Made by a program: the position numbers and the translations under genes. The notes beneath the pieces were generated by a model. The model made no database searches, was not told the origin of the DNA, and was given only the letters and a program-made list of their open reading frames with translations. From Myxococcaceae bacterium (lineage in GTDB: Bacteria > Myxococcota > Myxococcia > Myxococcales > Myxococcaceae), in NCBI GenBank assembly GCA_017881265.1, contig JADGRA010000038.1:1-64000 (forward strand): a stretch of DNA of 64,000 nucleotides, read 5' to 3'. Position 1 is the stretch's first letter, and the number at the start of each line of letters is the position of its first letter. Of the stretch, positions 58,232 through 64,000 are shown piece after piece.

Positions 58232-58848
58232 GCCAGCGTCGGCAGACAGCGGCGGGCTTCACCCTCATCGAGCTGATGGTGGTGGTCGCCATCGTCGGGG
58301 TGCTCGCGGCACTGGCCAGCACCTCGCTGGCCGGGGTGCGGCGGCAGGCCCGGGCCAGCGGCGAGGCCCGCCTCATCGTCTACCGGCTGCAGTCGGCGCG
58401 GACGCTCGCCGTCTCGCAAGGATGGCCGCAGGGCTACTACTTCGGCGGACCGGGAGATGCCAACGCCGCACTGGTGGCCCTAGCCTGGTGCCCGGCGGCC
58501 GGCTGCGGCTTCACGTTCCGCGCAACTTCGCCGACCGCCGCGCCGACCTACGCGGCGGGGCAAGGTCAAGAGCAGTACCCGTTCGACGCGCTCCCCTACG
58601 GCGGCGACGGCGTGAACGGCTTCAAACAAATCCTGTCTGTCCAGGCCAAGGGGGTCGGCCAGCCCTCCTTCACCATCGGCTTCGACCTCAACGGCCTGCC
58701 CCAAATCAACCCCCCGCTCATCCCGCTGGTCTTCCCCCTCTGTCTGTCAGTGCAGGACATCTCCGACCCAGCGACGCTGCGTTGGGTTCTTGTCTTCTCC
58801 GACGGCACTACCCGAATTCAAAAAGTCGATGAAACCTACTGCTCCTGA
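58228..58848 (+). CDS. Minor pilin FimU/FimT-like (GspH family)
   Basis: This 206-residue prepilin-like protein has the type III signal MSQRRQTAAG cut before F11 (FTLIELMVVVAIVGVLAALA), with the conserved Glu at +5. The globular part has four Cys, including CPAAGCGF. It fits the GspH/FimT/FimU family, which sits at the tip complex of type IVa pili. It overlaps pilY1 by 4 bases (ATGA) and the next pilin gene by 20 bases. Confidence 0.9.
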   Translation: MSQRRQTAAGFTLIELMVVVAIVGVLAALASTSLAGVRRQARASGEARLIVYRLQSARTLAVSQGWPQGYYFGGPGDANAALVALAWCPAAGCGFTFRATSPTAAPTYAAGQGQEQYPFDALPYGGDGVNGFKQILSVQAKGVGQPSFTIGFDLNGLPQINPPLIPLVFPLCLSVQDISDPATLRWVLVFSDGTTRIQKVDETYCS

Positions 58849-59326
58849 CCGGTGCGCGCGTGGCTTCACGTTGCTCGAGGCCCTCATCGCCGGGGCCATC
58901 TTCTTCATCGCCCTGGTGGGCACCACCCTGCTCGCCGTCAGTGCCGAGGCCAACGCCGGCCGGAGCATGGCCTTCGCGCAGGGAGCCCGGGTGGCCAACC
59001 AGGAGATGGAGAAGTACTCCATGATGGGCTGGAACGGCCTCGGCGCATATTTCGACGGGGGCGTCACTCCCAGCATCCTCACCTACTCCGTGAACGAGGC
59101 GCCGGACGGGGGCGGGCGCGCCTATACGGTCAACGTGCAGCTCATCAACAGCGCGGGTCAGCCGTCGGGCTTCTTCGACAGCGGCATTCCCATCCCGGCG
59201 CTGGGCAGCGCCGGCGTCAACGTCCCCTCCTTCTTCGTCATGGTTTCCGTCAGCTGGAACCAGCCCAATGGCACCCAGGTTCAGACCATCACCCAAGGCA
59301 CTTATGTCAGCCCACCCAACCAATAG
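58829..59326 (+). CDS. Minor pilin PilV-like
   Basis: The product has 165 residues. The leader MKPTAPDRCARG is followed by F13 TLLEALIAGAIFFIALVGTTLLAVSAEA, with Glu at +5 of the mature protein. The rest is a small beta domain (TYSVNEAPDGGGRAYTVNVQLI, FVMVSVSWNQPNGTQVQTIT). Order after FimU and before PilW matches the usual minor pilin order, so PilV is the best name. The ATG at 58829 lies inside the end of the preceding gene. Confidence 0.87.
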   Translation: MKPTAPDRCARGFTLLEALIAGAIFFIALVGTTLLAVSAEANAGRSMAFAQGARVANQEMEKYSMMGWNGLGAYFDGGVTPSILTYSVNEAPDGGGRAYTVNVQLINSAGQPSGFFDSGIPIPALGSAGVNVPSFFVMVSVSWNQPNGTQVQTITQGTYVSPPNQ

Positions 59327-60491
59327 GCCGCCGAGCGGTTTCACGCTCATCGAGTTGCTGGTGGCGAGTGCGGTGGGTGGCGTCATCCTGCTCGCCGCCC
59401 TGGCCGCATTCGACCTCCAACGTCAGTTCTCGCGCAACACCGAGCAGCTGCTTGGCGCGCAGTCCACGGCCAACCTCGCCCTCACCATGATGCAGCGGGA
59501 CCTGGAGAACGCCGGCTACCGCTTCCACGGGGGCCCCTCGGACGCCGGGGGTTACACCTGGGCGGCGGTGGTGCGGCCCTACGACAACCTCGGGACGAAT
59601 ATTCTCGTGCTGAAGAACGACCCCGCGGGGGCAACCACCATCACTGCCGCCGGTGCGGGCACCGCCGGCTTTCTCCAGCAAACGGACGCCTTCGAGGTGC
59701 TGAGTGGCTCCGTTGCCAATACCCCCAGCCGAATCGGCTCCCAGGTCCAGGGCGTGGCCGGGGTGGGCAGCATCATCACCGTCAACATCTCTCCGGACCC
59801 CTTCAATCCTGCGGAAGTCACTGCCGCGGGGACCGCCGACGGGCCCATCGTGATGTTTTGGACGCCCGGGCGGCATTGCATCGGCCGCGTGACGAGCTAC
59901 ACCTCCCTCTCGTCGAACGTCGCCAGCGTCACGGTGAGCACGCTCGACAAGGACCTGGCCAACGCCACCACGGCCTGGACGCCGGGGTGCCCGCTGCCAG
60001 CGCAGCGCGCAGAAGTCATGGCGATCCGGCGACGCTACCTCGTCTACCAAAACGCGAGTGCCGCCGGGCAGCCGTCGCAGTTTGGCCTGTACGTGCAGAC
60101 CAACAACTGTGACCCCTTCAACTACGACGCTGGCACGTCGTGCTCGGCCACGCTGGGCCAGCCGCGCATGGTGTCGGGCGGCGTCGACGACATGCAGATT
60201 GTCTGGCACGTGCCTGCAGGAATGGCCGATGGCGGAACGTGGGACGGCTGGTGCCAGGTCTCGCTCTCCCTGCCCAGCTGTGGGTTCGACCAGCCCGGCG
60301 TCTCGAACAGCCCCCTGGCCGCGAGCATCTACGGCGCACAGATTTTCCTCGCCTCGGAGGGAAGCGAGCCCTACACCCGCGGCGGGGAGGGGAAGCCCCA
60401 GCTGGGCAACCGGCCTGCCGTCAACGGCGACAACATTGTCCGCACGGTGATGCAGACAATGGTGGAATTCCGCAACGAGGTGACGCCGTGA
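59304..60491 (+). CDS. Minor pilin PilW-like
   Basis: The product has 395 residues. Prepilin leader MSAHPTNRPPSG is cut before F13 in FTLIELLVASAVGGVILLAALAAFDLQ, with Glu at +5. NLALTMMQRDLENAGYRF follows, a segment typical of PilW/GspJ proteins. The large globular domain has several Cys, and the end (DNIVRTVMQTMVEFRNEV) matches the usual PilW C-terminus. Start and stop overlap both neighbours. Confidence 0.9.
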   Translation: MSAHPTNRPPSGFTLIELLVASAVGGVILLAALAAFDLQRQFSRNTEQLLGAQSTANLALTMMQRDLENAGYRFHGGPSDAGGYTWAAVVRPYDNLGTNILVLKNDPAGATTITAAGAGTAGFLQQTDAFEVLSGSVANTPSRIGSQVQGVAGVGSIITVNISPDPFNPAEVTAAGTADGPIVMFWTPGRHCIGRVTSYTSLSSNVASVTVSTLDKDLANATTAWTPGCPLPAQRAEVMAIRRRYLVYQNASAAGQPSQFGLYVQTNNCDPFNYDAGTSCSATLGQPRMVSGGVDDMQIVWHVPAGMADGGTWDGWCQVSLSLPSCGFDQPGVSNSPLAASIYGAQIFLASEGSEPYTRGGEGKPQLGNRPAVNGDNIVRTVMQTMVEFRNEVTP

Positions 60492-61090
60492 GCTCGTCCA
60501 AGCCGAAACGCGGGTACGTCTTGCTGGTCGTGCTTGCCGCCGTCGCGGTGCTGTCGGTCGTCGCGGCCTTCGTGCACAGCCAGACGGAAGGCCAGTTGGT
60601 GCTGACCTCGGCCCTGAAGGGCCAGTCCGTCGCCGCCGCTCGGGCGACGCTCGCCGCGCAGGCGTACCTGGCCCAGTACAAGGCGAACTACCCGTCCAGC
60701 ACCATCAACCTGCTCCCGAGCTTCAGCTCCTACGCGGCCGCCGTGGCTGCAGGGGCCGGCGCGATGCTCCCCGATGCGCTCACCGACTACTCGCCGACGT
60801 TTGGCAATCCGGCACTCAACCTCGACCTGAGCGGTGGCGGCGGCGCCCAGTGGTGCGTCGACATCTGGCGCCTCAACCGCGGCCCCAACGTGGCCCCCTG
60901 GACCGTCATCGAGGCCTTCGGCTACTACGGCTTCCGCCAGAACGGCGCCCTCAGCACCTGCTCCAGCCTGGCCAACAGCGGCGCGGTGGCGGTGTCCCAG
61001 CTCGAAGTCCAGCTGGAGGAAGCCGCGACGGGGGGGGGAAGTGGCTCGAGTTGTCCGGCCTGCGGCTCGGGCGCCTCCGGCGGGTACTGA
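60488..61090 (+). CDS. PilX/GspK-like minor pilin
   Basis: This 200-residue protein starts with GTG in a GTGA overlap with pilW. The leader MSSSKPKRG is followed by Y10 VLLVVLAAVAVLSVVAAFVHSQTEG, a pilin-type helix without the usual Glu at +5. Missing Glu5 is a known trait of GspK and some PilX proteins, which cap the tip complex. The C-terminus ends in a Gly/Ser-rich tail with CPAC. Its place as the last gene fits PilX. Confidence 0.83.
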   Translation: MSSSKPKRGYVLLVVLAAVAVLSVVAAFVHSQTEGQLVLTSALKGQSVAAARATLAAQAYLAQYKANYPSSTINLLPSFSSYAAAVAAGAGAMLPDALTDYSPTFGNPALNLDLSGGGGAQWCVDIWRLNRGPNVAPWTVIEAFGYYGFRQNGALSTCSSLANSGAVAVSQLEVQLEEAATGGGSGSSCPACGSGASGGY

Positions 61091-61126
61091 AACCTCCCCC
61101 CGGGGCGTGCTAGGCGTCGGCAGCCC

Positions 61127-61630
61127 ATGGCCGAGACTCTGCTGGACATTCGCCACCTTCCCAAGGCCGAGGCCTACGCGGCCCTGGACGCCCAGGCGCA
61201 CGCCGTCCTGGAAGGCGTGACGGACGCGGTGACCGCCATGGCCACCTTCAGCGCGCTGTTGCACCACGGGCTGGGCCATCTCTGGACCGGCTTCTACCGC
61301 GTCGTCGAGCCGGGCCGGACCCTCCGCGTCGGCCCCTACCAGGGGACGCTCGGCTGCCTGGACATCGCCTTCGGCCGCGGCGTGTGCGGAACAGCCGCCG
61401 CCTCGGGCCGCACGGTGGTGGTGCCGGACGTGGAAGCGTTTCCAGGGCACATCGCCTGCGACGGCCGCTCGCGCTCGGAGATTGTCGTCCCCGTCTTTGA
61501 CTGGCACCACGCCCTGCTGGGCGTGCTGGACATCGACTCGGCGCGGCTTTCCGCCTTCGACGCCGAGGATGCGCGGGGGCTGGAACGGATGATGGCGTGG
61601 TTCACGGGCGCGGAGCGTCAGCGCGGCTGA
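61127..61630 (+). CDS. msrC: Free methionine-(R)-sulfoxide reductase (GAF domain)
   Basis: This 167-residue single GAF-domain protein is of the fRMsr family, which reduces free L-methionine-(R)-sulfoxide using three Cys. All three are present: Cys77 (GTLGCLDIAF), Cys87 (GRGVCGTAA) and Cys111 (HIACDGRSRSEIV). The distances match the E. coli enzyme pattern. It starts 36 bases after the pilin operon and its 3' end overlaps the convergent cmk gene by 13 bases. Confidence 0.94.
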   Translation: MAETLLDIRHLPKAEAYAALDAQAHAVLEGVTDAVTAMATFSALLHHGLGHLWTGFYRVVEPGRTLRVGPYQGTLGCLDIAFGRGVCGTAAASGRTVVVPDVEAFPGHIACDGRSRSEIVVPVFDWHHALLGVLDIDSARLSAFDAEDARGLERMMAWFTGAERQRG

Positions 61631-62310
61631 GCCATGCGGTCGCGGATGGTGGCCTCGAGGCCACGCACCACGTCGGACAGGGGCAGCGCCGTCGAATCCA
61701 CCCGCAGCGCGTCGTCGGCCGCCTTCAGCGGGGCCACAGCGCGGCTCGCATCATCGTGGTCGCGCTTGGTCTGCTCGGTCAGCACTTCGTCTAGCGTGCT
61801 CTCCGTCCCCCGCTGGAAGAGTTCCTCGAAGCGGCGACGCGCGCGCACCACGGGGGAAGCCTCCAGGAAGAACTTGGCATCGGCGTCCGGAAACACCACC
61901 GTGCCGATGTCCCGGCCCTCCAGGATGGCCCCCTGGGGGGCCTCCAGCGCCAGGCGCCGCTGCAGCTGCAGTAGCCCGTCGCGCACCACTGGGCGGCTGC
62001 TGACGGCCGAGGCGGCCATGGACACCGCGGGCTTGCGAATGTCCTCCGACACGTCCCGCCCGTCGAGGAAGGTGTGGTTCTCGCCCTCCACCATCCGGAA
62101 CACAATGTGGAGACGTCCGAGGAGCGGTCCAAGCCGCGCGTCGTCGTCCAGGGCAACGCCCTCCGCGGTGGCCTGGAGCGCGACGCAGCGGTAGATGGCC
62201 CCAGTGTCCACCAAGGCGAAGCTCAGCCGCCGGGCCAGAAGGCGCGAGACGGTACTTTTCCCGGCGCCCGCAGGCCCGTCGATGGCGACGATGAAGGGCC
62301 GCCCGCTCAC
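61618..62310 (-). CDS. cmk: Cytidylate kinase
   Basis: This 230-residue enzyme phosphorylates CMP/dCMP. The P-loop is AIDGPAGAGKSTVSRLLARRL (residues 9-29), followed by VDTGAIYRCVAL. The CMP-binding domain and GRDIGTVVFPDADAKFFLEAS with the RARRRFEEL lid are intact. GTG 62308-62310 overlaps the stop of hisC (GTGA), so it is translationally coupled. It overlaps msrC convergently. Confidence 0.95.
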   Translation of the reverse strand: MSGRPFIVAIDGPAGAGKSTVSRLLARRLSFALVDTGAIYRCVALQATAEGVALDDDARLGPLLGRLHIVFRMVEGENHTFLDGRDVSEDIRKPAVSMAASAVSSRPVVRDGLLQLQRRLALEAPQGAILEGRDIGTVVFPDADAKFFLEASPVVRARRRFEELFQRGTESTLDEVLTEQTKRDHDDASRAVAPLKAADDALRVDSTALPLSDVVRGLEATIRDRMAQPR

Positions 62311-63401
62311 CCGCGCAGCACCGCGCGCAGGGCATGCAGCATGCGGTCGTTCCAGTCGGGAAGCCCCACCGAGATGCGCAGGGCCTGCGGGAAGCCATAG
62401 CCCGGCACCGGCCGGACAATGACGCCCCGGGACAGAAGGCCCTCCGCCACCGGCGCAGCCGGCCGGCCGAGGTCGACGAAGAGGAAGTTGCCGTGACTCT
62501 CCGGCACGCTGAGGCCGAGCCCGAGCAGCTCTGCCCGGACGCGAGGCAATTCCTTCAGGTTGAGCTCGCGCGTTCTGCGGACGTGCTCCACGTCCTCGAG
62601 CGCGGCCACGCCGGCCGCCTGCGCCAGGCTGCTCACGTTGAAGGGCATGCGGGTGCGGTGCAGGTACCCCACCAGCTCCGGGCGCATGACGCCGTAGCCG
62701 AGGCGCAGCCCGGCCAGGCCGTGGGCCTTGCTGAAGGTGCGCAGCACCACGAGGTTGGGCCAGCGCGGCAGCAGCGCCACGCCGTTGGGGTACTCCGGCC
62801 AGTCGACGAATTCGAAGTACGCCTCATCCAGGACCACCAGGCAGTCCTCGGGCACCCGCGGCAGGAAGGCCTCCAGCGCGGAGCGACCAAAGGCCGTGCC
62901 GGTGGGGTTGTCCGGGTTGGCGAGGAACACCATGCGCGTGCTGGACGAGAGCGCCTCGGCCATCGCCGCCAAGTCGTAGCGGAAGCCCGGCGCCATGGGC
63001 ACCTCGCGGAAGCGCCGGCCGTGGGCCTGCAGCGACACCTTGTACATGAGGAAGCTGCCCTGGCAGAGCAGGGCCTCGTCGTCATGGGCGGTGAAGGTGC
63101 GGATGAGCAATTCGATGACTTCGTTGGAGCCGCTGCCGACGAAGACCTGGCCCGGCTGCACGCCGAGGAAACGGGCGATGGCCCCGGTGAGCTCCCGGCT
63201 ACTTCCTTCCGGGTACAGGTGCGCCTCGGCCGTCGCGCGCCGCATGGCCTCCATCGCCTTCGGGGAGGGGCCGAGGGCGTTTTCGTTGGAGGCCAGCTTC
63301 ACCACGTCCGGAAGGCCCGTCTCCCTGCGGGCGTCGGCCGCGGGCTTGCCCGGGACGTACGGCTTGAGGCTCTCGATGTAGGGCTGGACGAGCGGTCGCA
63401 T
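62307..63401 (-). CDS. hisC: Histidinol-phosphate aminotransferase
   Basis: This 364-residue fold-I PLP enzyme has YVPGKPA near the N-terminus, LASNENALGPSPKAMEAM, GSGSNEVIELLIRTF, NPDNPTGTAF, the DEAYFEFVDWP segment and the PLP lysine at residue 225 in LRTFSKAHGLAGLRLGYG. It transfers the amino group from glutamate to imidazole-acetol phosphate in histidine synthesis. Aromatic-amino-acid paralogues are similar, so the substrate is inferred. No other his gene is nearby; it is coupled to cmk, an order seen in several bacteria. Confidence 0.93.
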   Translation of the reverse strand: MRPLVQPYIESLKPYVPGKPAADARRETGLPDVVKLASNENALGPSPKAMEAMRRATAEAHLYPEGSSRELTGAIARFLGVQPGQVFVGSGSNEVIELLIRTFTAHDDEALLCQGSFLMYKVSLQAHGRRFREVPMAPGFRYDLAAMAEALSSSTRMVFLANPDNPTGTAFGRSALEAFLPRVPEDCLVVLDEAYFEFVDWPEYPNGVALLPRWPNLVVLRTFSKAHGLAGLRLGYGVMRPELVGYLHRTRMPFNVSSLAQAAGVAALEDVEHVRRTRELNLKELPRVRAELLGLGLSVPESHGNFLFVDLGRPAAPVAEGLLSRGVIVRPVPGYGFPQALRISVGLPDWNDRMLHALRAVLRG

Positions 63402-63445
63402 GCGAAGAGAGTCCGTGGGGTGGGAAGGAAGCGGCGCCGGGGGCC

Positions 63446-64000
63446 TCAGCGCCTGCCGAAGACGCCCATGGCGCGGAATTTGGCGTAGCGGTCCTCGACC
63501 AGGGCCTGGGGGGCGAGCGAGCGAAGCGAGGCCAGGTGCTTGCGCAGGACGCGGCCGAGGCTCTCCGCCGTCTCGTCGGGGTTGCGGTGGGCGCCACCCG
63601 GGGGCTCCGGAACCAGCTCATCGACGACTTTCATCTGGTAGAGGTCGCGTGCGGTGAGGCGCAACGCGTCCGCGGCCTTCTCCGCCTTGCTGGTGTCCCG
63701 GTACAGAATGGTGGAGCACGACTCGGGGCTGATGACGCTATAGATGCTGTTCTCCAGCATCAGCACGCGGTTGGCGACGGCGATGGCCAGGGCTCCCCCC
63801 GAACCGCCCTCCCCGATGACGGTGCTGATGACGGGGACGGTGAGACCGGCCATGGCTTCCAGGTTGACGGCGATGGCCTCCGCCTGTCCCCGTTCCTCGG
63901 CACCGATGCCGGGGTAGGCCCCCGGGGTGTCGACGAAGGTGAGGATGGGTTTTCCGAAGCGCTCGGCGAGTCGCATCAGCCTCAGCGCCTTGCGGTAACC
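63446..64000 (-). CDS. accA: Acetyl-CoA carboxylase carboxyltransferase subunit alpha (partial)
   Basis: The frame continues past the window edge; reading in from position 64000 gives [19 protein letters not shown], then [23 protein letters not shown] and [17 protein letters not shown], all AccA signatures. [29 protein letters not shown] follows. About 184 C-terminal residues of a protein normally about 320 long are present. AccA with AccD transfers CO2 from biotin to acetyl-CoA to make malonyl-CoA. It ends 44 bases before the hisC start on the same strand. Confidence 0.96.
   Translation of the reverse strand, partial: GYRKALRLMRLAERFGKPILTFVDTPGAYPGIGAEERGQAEAIAVNLEAMAGLTVPVISTVIGEGGSGGALAIAVANRVLMLENSIYSVISPESCSTILYRDTSKAEKAADALRLTARDLYQMKVVDELVPEPPGGAHRNPDETAESLGRVLRKHLASLRSLAPQALVEDRYAKFRAMGVFGRR

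Overview
The window is very GC-rich, gene-dense bacterial chromosome. Its content points to a myxobacterium (Myxococcota, probably the Myxococcus/Cystobacter side). It has an FHA-PAS hybrid histidine kinase, a PilY1/minor-pilin cluster, a very large TPR protein, a zinc-ribbon/TPR membrane protein with linear-motif repeats, a DnaJ-like/HTH protein next to a MinD-like ATPase, and a HEAT-repeat/HD-GYP-like pair. The taxonomic call is an inference from gene content and base composition only. All CDS coordinates include the stop codon.

Region 1 (1-2530) is accessory. It holds small orphan genes on both strands, including a stand-alone EF-Tu domain-3-like protein, and ends at a tRNA-Val(CAC) gene on the minus strand. 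A near-perfect 23-bp-arm hairpin sits 2 nt beyond the tRNA 3' end. The only gene-free stretch longer than 300 bases (1467-1941) is here. Region 2 (2577-9459) is mostly minus strand: a small helical protein, an SCP2-like protein, a lid-less Hsp70, a zinc-ribbon protein with 11 TQVFG repeats, and aspartate kinase, with one plus-strand NlpC/P60-like protein between them. Region 3 (9560-16096, plus) is histidine ammonia-lyase followed by a 1660-residue TPR protein.

Region 4 (16103-29099, minus) is a long housekeeping run: a CinA-type domain protein, thymidylate kinase, a small membrane protein, a zinc-ribbon protein, pcm, recG, greA, carB, an aminotransferase, coaD, rsmD and a CDF metal exporter. 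Region 5 (29270-42484) holds a hydrolase, the FHA hybrid kinase, typA, an isolated ribosomal L3 gene on the minus strand, a MoxR-DUF58-transglutaminase operon, and the HEAT/HD-GYP-like pair. Region 6 (42733-51006) has a secreted orphan protein, then minus-strand genes: rluD, an 87-residue protein, the DnaJ-like/HTH protein, the MinD-like ATPase, an HNH nuclease, selA and a lytic transglycosylase.

Region 7 (51147-61090, plus) is the type IV pilus tip-assembly region: a membrane-anchored NtrB-like histidine kinase, a good candidate sigma-54 promoter, then pilY1 and four minor pilin genes in one tightly overlapped operon. The last part (61127-64000) holds a free-methionine-sulfoxide reductase, cmk, hisC and the 3' part of accA, which runs off the window edge.
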